In this document: one piece after another, positions 50,957 to 61,317 of the stretch
Layout of the letters: every line of letters begins with the position of its first letter
How positions within the stretch are numbered: the first letter of the stretch is position 1
From: Pseudomonas cuatrocienegasensis
GTDB taxonomy: Bacteria > Pseudomonadota > Gammaproteobacteria > Pseudomonadales > Pseudomonadaceae
NCBI RefSeq assembly: GCF_900110925.1
Contig: NZ_FOFP01000001.1
Span: 62,001-126,000 of the forward strand
DNA: 64,000 bases
Direction of reading: 5' to 3'
The notes under the pieces: generated by a model
The model's input: the letters and a program-made list of their open reading frames with translations, nothing else
Told to the model about the DNA's origin: nothing
Databases searched by the model: none
Program-made: the position numbers and the translations under genes

Positions 50957-51450
50957 GGATGTCTCCGTGTTCTGTATTTATGTAGTTGGACGCGCTGGGC
51001 GACCTGCTGTTCAAGCCATTACAACAACGAACCCGCGCAAGGCAGGTGCCTTGCGCAAAACCGCGTGAGCCGGTCAGGGAGAAGGGGCAAAGCCCCTCCC
51101 TGGCGCTTGACTGCAGGCCGCCGTGCGGCCGTATCTCGTGAGCCTGGTCTGAGTCGCGCGGGGCGATGCAGGTCGGGCCCTATATGTAGTGGTGCATGCG
51201 CCTGGACGCCGGCTCCGCGTGTGCGTGTCTGCTGCGCTTCGCCTGGGGGCGTAAGCAACGCCGCCCTCGCACGGGGCGAAGGCGGCTTAACATCTTTACC
51301 CAGTTTTTTACCTACCTGGAGTGGACCTTCAGGGGGCAAATGTGCTTGGGCGGTTTTTGCATCAAAACCCAACATGTAGGTGTTTGGCGCGATGGGGATA
51401 CAAGATAGTGCGGTGTAGGGGGGAAGGCAAGCAGACCTGACAGGCCTGGC

Positions 51451-51459
51451 TGTGGATAA
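51451..51459 (-). promoter_or_regulatory. DnaA box upstream of nrdA
   Basis: TGTGGATAA is the exact complement of the DnaA consensus TTATCCACA. In E. coli DnaA binds the nrdAB promoter; the same link is plausible here. Confidence 0.5.
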
Positions 51460-51701
51460 AACTGTGGGTTGTTTCTGGGTAAGCGGCGCAAGCCCCCGTA
51501 GTTACTAGGGTTCTGCCGAGAGGACCGCCCGTCGCACCCGGCAAAGTTTTTTTCGCTGCCCGAGGCAGGCTTTTTACTGGCTCACAGAAACACAAGATGT
51601 AGGGTTTTTTCGGCTTTTTTGGCCTGCTCTGTGCTAAGGGTTGTTTCCCTTTAGTGCGCGGTCGCATTCATCAGCAAGGTGTGGGCGCTGCAACCACCAT
51701 T

Positions 51702-51780
51702 CGTCGCGGGGCGCGACTCCTACAGGGCGCTTCGCCACGCCGCCTATCGCGTAGGAGCCCCGCCCCGGGGCGAAGCTTTT
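51702..51780. repeat. REP-type inverted pair (GC-rich family)
   Basis: CGTCGCGGGGCGCGACTCCTAC and GTAGGAGCCCCGCCCCGGGGCG are oppositely oriented, each a GTAGGAG-headed GC-rich hairpin. Same family as 26671-26754 and 32493-32580. Confidence 0.7.
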
Positions 51781-51912
51781 GGCGGCGGCGTGGGTTGTCA
51801 GAAAACGTCAACAGAACATGGCGCTACCAATCTGCGCGGCCAGGCCATCTGCATTGCTACAATGCGCGGCGGCGGCCCAGCCCCGTCACCGATTCCTTGC
51901 CTGGAGGCCGCT

Positions 51913-52647
51913 GTGCAACACGCCATGTCACAGATCCTGATTGTCGAAGACGACCCGCGGCTCGCCGAGCTGACCCGCGAGTACCTGGAGGGCAATGGCC
52001 TGAGCGTGGCCATCGAGGCCGATGGCGCCCAGGCGGCGGCGCGTATCGTGCGCGAGCAGCCGGACCTGGTGATTCTCGACCTGATGCTGCCCGGTGAGGA
52101 TGGCCTGAGCATCTGCCGCAAGGTGCGTGGCCAGTACGAAGGATCGATTCTGATGCTGACGGCGCGCACCGATGACATGGATCAGGTGCTGGGCCTGGAG
52201 CTGGGCGCCGATGACTATGTGTGCAAGCCGGTGCGGCCACGGGTGCTGCTGGCGCGTATTCGCGCGTTGCTGCGGCGTCACGAAGGGCATGCCAGCGACC
52301 CCGATGAGGCGCGCCGGCGCTTGGTGTTCGGCCCGTTGGTGATCGATAACGCCATGCGTGAGGCCTGGCTGGGCGAGCAGGGCATCGAGCTGACCAGTGC
52401 CGAGTTCGACCTGTTGTGGCTGCTGGCGGCGAATGCCGGGCGCATTCTCTCGCGCGAGGAGATCTTCAATGCCCTGCGCGGCATCGAGTACGACGGCCAG
52501 GACCGCTCCATCGATGTGCGAATTTCACGTATTCGCCCCAAGATCGGCGATGACCCCATGCACCCGCGGCTGATCAAAACGGTACGCAGCAAGGGCTACC
52601 TGTTCGTCGCCGAGGCGGCTGCCGCGCTCATTGTGGCGGGCCAGTGA
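51913..52647 (+). CDS. RstA-like OmpR-family response regulator
   Basis: A 244-residue regulator: receiver domain with acidic pair 'VEDD', phospho-acceptor 'LVILDLMLPGEDG' (D56 by this start) and Lys 'YVCKPVRP', then a winged-helix DNA-binding domain ('LTSAEFDLLWLLAANAGRILSREEIF', 'IDVRISRIRPKI'). GGAGG lies five bases before GTG 51913; ATG 51925 is the alternative start. It is followed by its kinase. I recall nrdA beside a two-component pair in P. aeruginosa as well. Symbol withheld because RstA orthology is inferred only. Confidence 0.9.
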   Translation: MQHAMSQILIVEDDPRLAELTREYLEGNGLSVAIEADGAQAAARIVREQPDLVILDLMLPGEDGLSICRKVRGQYEGSILMLTARTDDMDQVLGLELGADDYVCKPVRPRVLLARIRALLRRHEGHASDPDEARRRLVFGPLVIDNAMREAWLGEQGIELTSAEFDLLWLLAANAGRILSREEIFNALRGIEYDGQDRSIDVRISRIRPKIGDDPMHPRLIKTVRSKGYLFVAEAAAALIVAGQ

Positions 52648-52711
52648 GCGGTCGCTGCCTTCTCTATAAGGTGCGCGCCACGCTGTGTGCGTATGCCGTG
52701 CAGGTGCGCGC

Positions 52712-54316
52712 GTGAACTCGATCTTCCTGCGGATCTACGCCGGCATGCTCGGTTCGCTGGTGTTGGTGGCGCTGCTGGGCGTGGGAGCGTTGCACCTGGT
52801 CAACGAGGTGCGTTCCGACCAGTACCGTGAGCGCCTGGCGCGTGGCACCTTTCGCCTGATGGCGGACAATCTCGCGCCCATGGTTGATGTCGAGCGGCGC
52901 CGGGCGATCAATACCTGGTCGCGCCTGCTGGGCATTCCGCTGCGCATTCAGGCGCTGGCCGCTACGCCGCTGGACAGCAGCGAGCGCGGCCGCTTGCAGC
53001 GCGGTCAGGTGCTGGTCGAGCAGACCGGCCCCCACGCGGCCACGGTTTACAGCCTGGTCAGCGAGCGCGAGCAGTTGCTGCTGAGCGGCGAGGTGCAGCA
53101 GGTCAGTGAGCAATTGGCGCGGGCGACCATCTTTCTGCTGGTTGACGAACTGGTGCGCTACCCGGTCGATGAGCAGCCGCGCCGGCTGGCCGAGCTAAAG
53201 GAAGCCAAGCAGTTCGGTTTCGACCTGCGCCTGCTGCCCCTTGATCAGGCCAATCTGGACGACGACCAGCGCCGGCGGGTGGATGAGGGCGATACGGTGA
53301 TGGCCCTGGGCAAGGGCGGCGATACCATTCATGTGTTTTCCGGGATTATCGACACGCCCTGGGTGCTGGAGATCGGCCCGCTGTACCAGATGAACCCCTA
53401 TCCGCCGCAACTGCTGGTGCTGATCGGTGCGCTGGGCCTGAGCCTGATCGGCCTGATGGTCTATCTGTTGGTGCGCCCGCTGGAACAGCGTCTGCGCGGC
53501 CTGGAGAGCGCTGCCACGCATATCGCCAGCGGCCGCCTGGATGCTCGAGTGCCGCCCCATGGCAGTGATTCGGTGGGGCGCCTGGCCGCAGCCTTTAATG
53601 GCATGGCCGAACACCTGCAGCGTTCGCTGGGCATCCAGCGCGAACTGGTGCGCGCGGTATCCCACGAGCTGCGTACGCCGGTGGCGCGGTTGCGCTTTGG
53701 CCTGGAGATGATCGCCGATGCCAGCAGCGAGACGGCGCGGCGCAAGTACATGGATGGCATGGACAGCGATATCCAGGACCTCGACAAGCTGGTCGACGAG
53801 ATGCTCACCTATGCGCGCCTGGAGCAGGGCGCGCCGGCGCTGAGCTTCCAGCCGGTCGACCTCAACGATCTGATCGATCAGGTGGTCACCGAGCTGGCGC
53901 CATTACGTGCAAGCGTGCGGGTCGAGCACGGCCCCTCGCGTGATGCGCTGGATGGCGGCGGTGCGCTGGTGGAGGCCGAGCTGCGTTATCTGCACCGCGC
54001 GTTGCAGAACCTGGTGAGCAATGCCATGCGCCATGCCGAGTCGCGGGTACGGGTGAGTTACCAGGTTGGCCGACAGCGCTGTCGGGTGGATGTCGAAGAC
54101 GATGGCCCGGGTGTGCCGGAAGAGGCCTGGGAGCGCATCTTCACCCCCTTCCTGCGCCTGGATGACAGCCGCACGCGGGCTTCGGGCGGCCATGGCCTGG
54201 GCCTGTCGATCGTGCGGCGGATCACTTACTGGCACGGCGGCCGCGCGCAGATCAGCCGTAGCGAGAGCCTGGGCGGGGCGTGTTTTACCCTGATCTGGCC
54301 GCGCAAGCAGGCGTGA
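52712..54316 (+). CDS. RstB-like membrane sensor histidine kinase
   Basis: A 534-residue kinase: N-terminal membrane helix (about 7-28), periplasmic domain (about 30-232), second helix (about 233-256), HAMP (about 257-310), HisKA with H318 in 'AVSHELRTPVARLR', and HATPase with N box 'NLVSNAMRHA', G1 'DDGPGVP' and G2 'GGHGLGLSIV'. The start is a GTG at 52712. It follows the response regulator by 64 bases. The signal it senses is not evident. Confidence 0.92.
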   Translation: MNSIFLRIYAGMLGSLVLVALLGVGALHLVNEVRSDQYRERLARGTFRLMADNLAPMVDVERRRAINTWSRLLGIPLRIQALAATPLDSSERGRLQRGQVLVEQTGPHAATVYSLVSEREQLLLSGEVQQVSEQLARATIFLLVDELVRYPVDEQPRRLAELKEAKQFGFDLRLLPLDQANLDDDQRRRVDEGDTVMALGKGGDTIHVFSGIIDTPWVLEIGPLYQMNPYPPQLLVLIGALGLSLIGLMVYLLVRPLEQRLRGLESAATHIASGRLDARVPPHGSDSVGRLAAAFNGMAEHLQRSLGIQRELVRAVSHELRTPVARLRFGLEMIADASSETARRKYMDGMDSDIQDLDKLVDEMLTYARLEQGAPALSFQPVDLNDLIDQVVTELAPLRASVRVEHGPSRDALDGGGALVEAELRYLHRALQNLVSNAMRHAESRVRVSYQVGRQRCRVDVEDDGPGVPEEAWERIFTPFLRLDDSRTRASGGHGLGLSIVRRITYWHGGRAQISRSESLGGACFTLIWPRKQA

Positions 54317-54361
54317 CAGATGCCCTGGATTTTATCCAGGCTACAGAGAGCTTTCAGCCTC

Positions 54362-54430
54362 GTAGGGTGGATGACGCTTTACCCATCCACCAACGGCAAT
54401 GGTGGATGAAAACAGCGTCATCCACCCTAC
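54362..54430. repeat. BIME of the GTAG-hairpin (RAYT) family
   Basis: GTAG-GGTGGATGA...CCATCCACC (54362-54391, plus) and GGTGGATGA...TCATCCACC-CTAC (54401-54430, minus) form an inverted pair. This outlying copy is 9 kb from the main cluster, between convergent genes. Confidence 0.88.
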
Positions 54431-54444
54431 CGTGCGGGTTAGCT

Positions 54445-55080
54445 TTAAAACGGGGCGGGGCACTCGAAGCGCAGCCGCTCGCCGGTTTGTGGGTGGGTCA
54501 GGCTGAGCATGCTGGCGTGCAGGCACAGGCGCGGGTAGGCGGCCAGGGCTTGTTCGTGGGCATACAGGCCGTCGCCGAGCAGCGGATGGCCGATGGAGAG
54601 CATGTGCACGCGCAACTGGTGCGAGCGGCCGGTGATCGGCGTCAGCTCGACGCGGCAGTAATCCCCGCAGCGTTCCAGTACCTGCCAGTGGGTCAGGGCA
54701 TGTTTGCCCTGTTCATGGTCGACCACGTGGCGCGGTTTGGTCGGTGGGTCGTAGCGCAGGGGCAGGTCGATGCTGCCGCTGTCGTCTTGCGGCTGGCCCC
54801 AGCACAGCGCGGTGTAGGCCTTTTCCGTTTCGCGGTCGTGGAACTGCCGGGACAGCTCGCGGTGGCTGTCGGCATCGCGAGCCAGCACGATGATGCCGGA
54901 GGTTTCCCAGTCGAGGCGGTGGACGATGCGCGCTTCCGGGTAGCCGTTGTCCTGCAGGCGGGTGACCAGGCAGTCCTTGTTGTCTTCGGCGCGACCGGGC
55001 ACCGAGAGCAGCAGGGTGGGCTTGTTGATCACCAGCAGGGCGGCGTCCTGGTGGAGTATTTCGATTTGGCTCAGCGGCAT
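54445..55080 (-). CDS. rluA: Pseudouridine synthase RluA
   Basis: A 211-residue RluA-family enzyme with catalytic Asp57 in HRLDWETSG and the 'PITGRSHQLRVHMLSIGHPLLGD' motif. It has no S4 domain, and the short form and overall pattern match E. coli RluA, which modifies 23S rRNA U746 and tRNA U32. It converges with the sensor kinase and lies next to the min genes. Confidence 0.88.
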   Translation of the reverse strand: MPLSQIEILHQDAALLVINKPTLLLSVPGRAEDNKDCLVTRLQDNGYPEARIVHRLDWETSGIIVLARDADSHRELSRQFHDRETEKAYTALCWGQPQDDSGSIDLPLRYDPPTKPRHVVDHEQGKHALTHWQVLERCGDYCRVELTPITGRSHQLRVHMLSIGHPLLGDGLYAHEQALAAYPRLCLHASMLSLTHPQTGERLRFECPAPF

Positions 55081-55098
55081 GGGGCGTCTGGAAATTCT

Positions 55099-55164
55099 GT
55101 AGGAGCGAATTTATTCGCGATGCTTTTAGCCTGTAGAACGCTTCGCGGATAAATCCGCTTCTAC
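55099..55164. repeat. REP-type inverted pair (AT-rich family)
   Basis: GTAGGAGCGAATTTATTCGC (55099-55118) and the inverted CGCGGATAAATCCGCTTCTAC (55144-55164). One half also occurs inside the element at 27919-27944. Confidence 0.7.
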
Positions 55165-55230
55165 AGGGTTTTGCATCGCCAATGAAAAGGCGGCCACCGG
55201 GGCCGCCATTTGTGTGCACTGCGCGGGCGT

Positions 55231-55485
55231 CTAGCGATCCGGCAGGGTGATGTTCAACTCCAGAATCGAGCAGCTGCCCTGGTTTTCCAGTGCAACCTGT
55301 ACTTGATCGGAATCGATATTCACGTACTTGCGGATCACCTCGACCAGCTCTTGTTGCAGGGCCGGCAGGTAGTCCGGCTGGCTGCGCTGGCCGCGCTCGT
55401 GGGCGACGATGATCTGCAGGCGTTCTTTGGCGATAGAGGCGGTGGTTTCCTTCTTGCGTGAGCGCAGGAAGTCAAAAATATTCAT
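55231..55485 (-). CDS. minE: Cell division topological specificity factor MinE
   Basis: An 84-residue protein. The N-terminal MinD-activating helix is '[15 protein letters not shown]' within residues 19-34, followed by the topological specificity domain. It stimulates MinD ATPase so that the MinCD inhibitor oscillates away from midcell. It overlaps the minD stop by four bases, so translation is coupled. Confidence 0.96.
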   Translation of the reverse strand: MNIFDFLRSRKKETTASIAKERLQIIVAHERGQRSQPDYLPALQQELVEVIRKYVNIDSDQVQVALENQGSCSILELNITLPDR

Positions 55486-56297
55486 TCTCGACCTCCAAAC
55501 AGGCGTTGCAGGAAGCCCTGCTTTTTCACGTCGAGGAAGCGGTGCGCCACTTCTTTGCCCAGCAGGCGGTCAACCGCGTCGCTGTAGGCCTGGCCGGCGT
55601 CGCTCTGGTCGTCGAGAATCACCGGTACGCCCTGGTTGGAAGCCTTGAGCACCGCTTGCGACTCGGGGATCACGCCGAGCAGGCGGATGGCGAGGATTTC
55701 CTCGACGTCTTCTACGCCGAGCATTTCGCCCTTGGTCACGCGCTCTGGGTTGTAGCGGGTCAGCAGCAGGTGTTCCTTGATCGGCTCTTCGCCTTTTTCA
55801 GCGCGCCGCGATTTGCTCGCCAGCAGGCCCAGCATGCGGTCGGAGTCGCGTACCGAAGACACTTCCGGGTTGGTCACCACGATGGCTTCGTCGGCGAAGT
55901 ACATCGCCAGGTGCGCGCCTTTTTCGATACCGGCCGGCGAGTCGCAGACCACGTATTCGAACGACTCGCGCAGCTCGTTGATGATTTTCTCGACGCCTTC
56001 CTGGGTCAGCGCGTCCTTGTCGCGGGTCTGGCTGGCAGCCAGCACATAGAGGTTCTCCAGGCGTTTATCCTTGATCAGGGCCTGGGAGAGGGTCGCTTCG
56101 CCGTTGACGACGTTGACGAAGTCGTACACCACGCGGCGTTCGCAGCCCATGATGAGGTCGAGGTTACGCAGGCCGACGTCGAAGTCGACGATGACTGTCT
56201 TGTGCCCGCGCAAGGCGAGGCCGGTACCGATGGCAGCGCTGGTGGTGGTTTTGCCGACGCCACCCTTGCCGGACGTGACTACGAGGATCTTGGCCAA
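55482..56297 (-). CDS. minD: Septum site-determining ATPase MinD
   Basis: A 271-residue ParA/MinD ATPase with deviant Walker A '[10 protein letters not shown]' (10-19), switch region and 'VCDSPAGIE' Walker B. The C-terminal amphipathic membrane-targeting helix is '[15 protein letters not shown]'. Pairs with MinC and MinE. In this genome 343 bases, including a MITE, separate it from minC. Confidence 0.97.
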   Translation of the reverse strand: MAKILVVTSGKGGVGKTTTSAAIGTGLALRGHKTVIVDFDVGLRNLDLIMGCERRVVYDFVNVVNGEATLSQALIKDKRLENLYVLAASQTRDKDALTQEGVEKIINELRESFEYVVCDSPAGIEKGAHLAMYFADEAIVVTNPEVSSVRDSDRMLGLLASKSRRAEKGEEPIKEHLLLTRYNPERVTKGEMLGVEDVEEILAIRLLGVIPESQAVLKASNQGVPVILDDQSDAGQAYSDAVDRLLGKEVAHRFLDVKKQGFLQRLFGGRE

Positions 56298-56441
56298 GGT
56301 GATTCACCCTAAATATGAAGAAAGCGGGAATCTGCCAGCTGCAATGAGGCTCGGCGTTAACGCTGCCCTGGGCTGCGCGAGGTGCGCGGCGCCGGTAACT
56401 GGCAATGACATTTAGCGAGTGCTCAGAGGCTTCCAGATATC

Positions 56442-56609
56442 CTAGGAGCCTGTCGGACTTAACACTGTTCTACTGCGGAAAAGCCGGGTTTGGCCATTTT
56501 TGCTGCTTTCCCTCGTTAAATAGCGCGCTATTCGCCTCGGTAAAGCAGCAAAACTGTCGCAATCCGATCTTTCCCTCGCTACGAACGGTCAAGTCCGACA
56601 GGCTCCTAG
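56442..56609. mobile_element. 168-base MITE between minC and minD
   Basis: Terminal inverted repeats CTAGGAGCCTGTCGGACTT (56442-56460) and AAGTCCGACAGGCTCCTAG (56591-56609), 19 bases, perfect. The interior is an imperfect palindrome centred on AATAGCGCGCTATT, with TTTGCTGCTTT/AAAGCAGCAAA arms. No ORF. CTAG at both ends may be the target duplication or part of the repeats. Confidence 0.85.
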
Positions 56610-56640
56610 TTGTGTCCCTGAAAAGTGGCGGCAGTATCCG

Positions 56641-57384
56641 TTAAAGACGGGTGATGTTCAACATATCCCCCGACAGGCTGACGTGTACCGACTGCCCCCA
56701 CAACGGGTCGCGGCGCAGGTCTTCGGCGACCTTGTAGTGGCCGGCGATGGACAGCAGCTCTGCCCCCATCTGCTGGCAGAAGATGCGTGCCTTGCCGTTA
56801 CCCTTGATGCCAGCCAGGGCACGGCCACGCATGGGGGCGTACACATGGATGTTGCCATCGGCGAGAAGTTCCGCGCCGGCACTGACCGGGGCCAGGACGA
56901 TCAGGTCGCCGCCCTGGGCGTAAATCTGCTGGCCGCCGCGCACCGGCGTGGTGATCACCCGGGTGGGCTTGACCTCGGGCTCAGCTGGCTTGGGCGGCGG
57001 TGGCGGCGGTTGTGGTGTGCCGCCGGTCGGATCGATGGGTTTCTCCCGCGCGCCTGAGGGTGGCAGCACGGGCAGGTCGAGGCTGTTGGCGGCGAGAATA
57101 TCGGCCTCGCGGCTGGCGCGCACGGCCAGGGTGCGCAGACCGTGACCGCGACAGACAGCCATCAGCGCGGCCAGGTCGAGAATGCCTTCGCCCTCGGGCA
57201 GTTTGTCCAGGGCCAGCACCAGGGGGGTGTTACTGAAGAAGTTCGGTGCCTGGGCGACCTTGGCAGCCAGTTGCTGGTCGAGGCGCGCCAGGTCGTTGTG
57301 TGCCAGTTCCATCACGGTGATGGCCAGCATGCTGCCCTTGAGCTGGAACACGGGATCTTGGGCGAGGAGGTCGGCTTGGCTCAT
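56641..57384 (-). CDS. minC: Septum site-determining inhibitor MinC
   Basis: A 247-residue protein: N-terminal FtsZ-binding domain (about 1-105), a Pro-rich linker ('[20 protein letters not shown]'), and a C-terminal beta-helix dimerisation domain with '[46 protein letters not shown]'. It blocks FtsZ assembly at the poles together with MinD. Confidence 0.96.
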   Translation of the reverse strand: MSQADLLAQDPVFQLKGSMLAITVMELAHNDLARLDQQLAAKVAQAPNFFSNTPLVLALDKLPEGEGILDLAALMAVCRGHGLRTLAVRASREADILAANSLDLPVLPPSGAREKPIDPTGGTPQPPPPPPKPAEPEVKPTRVITTPVRGGQQIYAQGGDLIVLAPVSAGAELLADGNIHVYAPMRGRALAGIKGNGKARIFCQQMGAELLSIAGHYKVAEDLRRDPLWGQSVHVSLSGDMLNITRL

Positions 57385-57542
57385 GGTCAGTCGGGTACGG
57401 CCTGGGAAAAGTAGCGGGACTTATAACGATATCGCGGGTGGCTCGCAAGCCGCTGGCCTCGGGCCAGACGCTGCTCAGCTCCGCTCGGCGGTCGACAAGT
57501 GCTGCTAGAATGCCGCGTTTTCCAGGCTGTTCAGGATCGTTC

Positions 57543-58466
57543 ATGGATCGTCCCGTCTTTCGTCGCCACTTTCTTCACCCGCGTTTCTGGCCGCTGTGGC
57601 TGGGCCTCGGGCTGCTCTGGCTGGTGGTGCAACTGCCGTATGCGGTGCTGCTGCGCCTCGGCCGTGGCCTGGGTGCATTGATGTACCGGGTGGCCGGGGC
57701 GCGCCGGCGGATTGCCGCGCGTAACCTGGAGCTGTGCTTCCCGCAGATGCCCAGCGCCGAGCGCGAGCGCCTGCTGCGCGAGAACTTCGCCTCCACCGGC
57801 ATCGCTTTCTTCGAGATGGCCATTAGCTGGTGGTGGCCCCGTGAGCGTCTGGCGCGCCTGGCGCATATCGAGGGGCTGGAGCACCTGCGCCAGGCCCAGG
57901 CCGAAGGGCAGGGGGTGATTCTTATGGCCCTGCATTTCACCACCCTGGAAATCGGCGCGGCGTTGCTCGGCCAGCAGCACACCATCGACGGCATGTACCG
58001 CGAGCACGACAACCCGCTGTTCGACTATATTCAGCGCGCCGGCCGCGAGCGGCATAACCGTGACGCCACAGCCATCGAGCGCGACGATGTGCGCGGCATG
58101 CTCAAGGTGCTGCGCGCCGGCCGGGCGATCTGGTATGCGCCGGACCAGGATTACGGCCCCAAGCAGAGTATTTTCGTGCCGTTGTTTGGCATTCCGGCGG
58201 CCACGGTCACGGCTACCACCAAGTTCGCCCGGCTGGGGCGGGCGCGGGTGTTGCCCTTTACCCAGGAGCGCCTGGCCGATGGCAGCGGTTACCGGATGGT
58301 GATTCACCCGCCGTTCCCTGGCTTCCCCGCCGAGGACGAAGCGGCCGACTGCCTGCTGATCAACCAGTGGATCGAGCGTGTAGTCAGCGCTTGCCCGAGC
58401 CAATACCTGTGGGCACACCGGCGTTTCAAGACCCGTCCGCCGGGGGCGCCTAAGCTGTATGACTGA
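57543..58466 (+). CDS. lpxL: Lipid A lauroyl/late acyltransferase (LpxL/HtrB family)
   Basis: A 307-residue membrane protein with one N-terminal helix (about 18-36) and the acyltransferase motif H131-x4-E136 ('MALHFTTLEIGA'). 'CFPQM..AER..LLRENFAS' and 'WYAPDQDYGPKQSIFVPLFG' are typical of the Kdo-dependent lipid A late acyltransferases. It transfers a secondary acyl chain to lipid A at the inner membrane. Pseudomonas carry more than one paralogue, so the chain specificity is not assigned. Confidence 0.9.
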   Translation: MDRPVFRRHFLHPRFWPLWLGLGLLWLVVQLPYAVLLRLGRGLGALMYRVAGARRRIAARNLELCFPQMPSAERERLLRENFASTGIAFFEMAISWWWPRERLARLAHIEGLEHLRQAQAEGQGVILMALHFTTLEIGAALLGQQHTIDGMYREHDNPLFDYIQRAGRERHNRDATAIERDDVRGMLKVLRAGRAIWYAPDQDYGPKQSIFVPLFGIPAATVTATTKFARLGRARVLPFTQERLADGSGYRMVIHPPFPGFPAEDEAADCLLINQWIERVVSACPSQYLWAHRRFKTRPPGAPKLYD

Positions 58467-58522
58467 GCCCGATGCTGGGTTGAGAGTCTTCTTATACTGA
58501 GCGAAAACGCTGGATGCCTTCG

Positions 58523-59719
58523 ATGACCGCCAACCCTCCGTTGTCGCCCCCTGTCACCGGGCTGATTCTGTCTGGCGGCGGTGCCCGCGCGGCCTATCAG
58601 GTGGGGGTGCTGGCGGCCATCGCCGACCTGCTGCCCGACGCCAGCCGCAACCCGTTCCCGGTGATCGTCGGCACCTCGGCTGGCGCGATCAACGCTGTTG
58701 GCCTGGCCTGCGGCGCCCTGCACTTCACCGAGGCGATTCGTCGCTTGACCTGCGTCTGGCAGGATTTTCACACCCATCAGGTGTACCGCAGTGACTGGCC
58801 AGGCGTGCTGCGCCAGGCCAGTCGTTTTGTCGGCCATAGCCTGCTTGGCCTGGGTGGCGAGGTGCCGGTGGCCTTGCTCGACAGCTCGCCGCTGGGCGAT
58901 TTGCTGGCCCGCGAGCTGGATTTCTCCGGTATTGCCGCAGCGGTGCGGCATCGCCAGTTGCGCGCGGTGGCGGTCACGGCTTTCGCCTATGAAAGCGGCC
59001 AGGCAGTGACCTTTTATCAGGGCCGCGCCGCTATCAACCCCTGGTTGCGCCATCGGCGTATCGGCATTCCCACGCGCCTGTCCCTGCAGCACCTGTTGGC
59101 CAGCACCGCGATCCCGCTGATCTTCCCGCCGGTGCGCATCGGGCGCGAATATTTCGGCGACGGCGCCGTGCGCCAGTCTGCGCCCATCAGCCCGGCGCTG
59201 CACTTGGGCGCCAACCGGGTGCTGGTGATCGGCGTCAGTGGTAACCCTCAGAGTGGCGCGCCAGCAGCGCCGCCTATCCGCACTGGGCGCCCGCCGAGCC
59301 TGGCGCAGATCAGCGGGCACATGCTTAACAGCACCTTTATCGACAGCCTGGAGGGCGACATCGAGCTGATCGAGCGGCTTAATACGCTTGGACGCCTGGT
59401 GCCACCTCAGCAGGACACGAGCGGTATGGGCCTGACCCCGGTGGAGGTGTTGGTGATCGCGCCGAGCCAGCCACTGGACCAGATCGCCGCGCGCCATCGC
59501 CACGAGCTGCCGCGCGCGCTGCGCCTGTTTCTGCGCGGGCCGGGCGCGACCCGGGCGAGCGGCGCGGGGGTGCTCAGCTACCTGCTGTTCGAGCCGGGCT
59601 ACTGCAACGAGCTGATCGAGCTGGGCTACCAGGACGCCATGGCGCGCAAGCAGGCCTTGAGCGCGTTTCTCGGCCTGGGCGAGGTGGCCGCGCCGTCAGC
59701 CCCTGTGCCTTTGCTCTAG
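58523..59719 (+). CDS. Patatin-like phospholipase
   Basis: A 398-residue protein. The glycine-rich oxyanion motif 'LSGGGARAAYQVGVL' (17-31), nucleophile GTSAG (S52) and the distal DG ('FGDGAVRQ', about residues 212-216) form the patatin Ser-Asp dyad. A soluble C-terminal domain follows. ATG 58523 is used; another in-frame ATG is at 58514. Cytosolic lipid acyl hydrolase or lysophospholipase; substrate unknown. Confidence 0.9.
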   Translation: MTANPPLSPPVTGLILSGGGARAAYQVGVLAAIADLLPDASRNPFPVIVGTSAGAINAVGLACGALHFTEAIRRLTCVWQDFHTHQVYRSDWPGVLRQASRFVGHSLLGLGGEVPVALLDSSPLGDLLARELDFSGIAAAVRHRQLRAVAVTAFAYESGQAVTFYQGRAAINPWLRHRRIGIPTRLSLQHLLASTAIPLIFPPVRIGREYFGDGAVRQSAPISPALHLGANRVLVIGVSGNPQSGAPAAPPIRTGRPPSLAQISGHMLNSTFIDSLEGDIELIERLNTLGRLVPPQQDTSGMGLTPVEVLVIAPSQPLDQIAARHRHELPRALRLFLRGPGATRASGAGVLSYLLFEPGYCNELIELGYQDAMARKQALSAFLGLGEVAAPSAPVPLL

Positions 59720-59772
59720 CAGTCCGGAGAAATTGCATAACGGCTGAGCCATTGCCCCCGCGCAGCGTTTAA

Positions 59773-61176
<1,404 letters not shown>

Positions 61177-61317
61177 TAGTCGCAGTAGCGGCTGCCCGGC
61201 ACAGGGTGTGTCGGGTTCGCGTCAGGGAGTGACTGTCTCGTATGCGCTGTGGCCAGGCCGCAGCTTCGACTGGTGCCGCCTGGGTGCCGGCGGTCTTTCT
61301 ACCAAAGGAGTTGCACC

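Larger units (their letters stand above)
50957..51912. promoter_or_regulatory. Long divergent control region of nrdA and the response regulator
   Basis: 956 bases without a supported gene. A perfect DnaA box (TGTGGATAA, 51451-51459) is present. Three NrdR-box-like motifs are visible: CCCAACATGTAGGTGT (51368-51383), ACAAGATAGTGC (51400-51411) and ACACAAGATGTAGGGT (51590-51605); the first two are about three helical turns apart. A REP pair is at 51702-51780. The nrdA leader would be several hundred bases long if transcription starts near these sites. Confidence 0.5.

Noticed and set aside
48053..51379. 1108-codon open frame on the plus strand
   Set aside because: It is the antisense shadow of nrdA in GC-rich DNA. 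Its product is a Val/Gly/Asp/Leu-rich composition with no motifs, and nrdA on the other strand is unmistakable.
58304..59503. 399-codon minus-strand frame
   Set aside because: Shadow of the patatin gene and the end of lpxL; no family resemblance.
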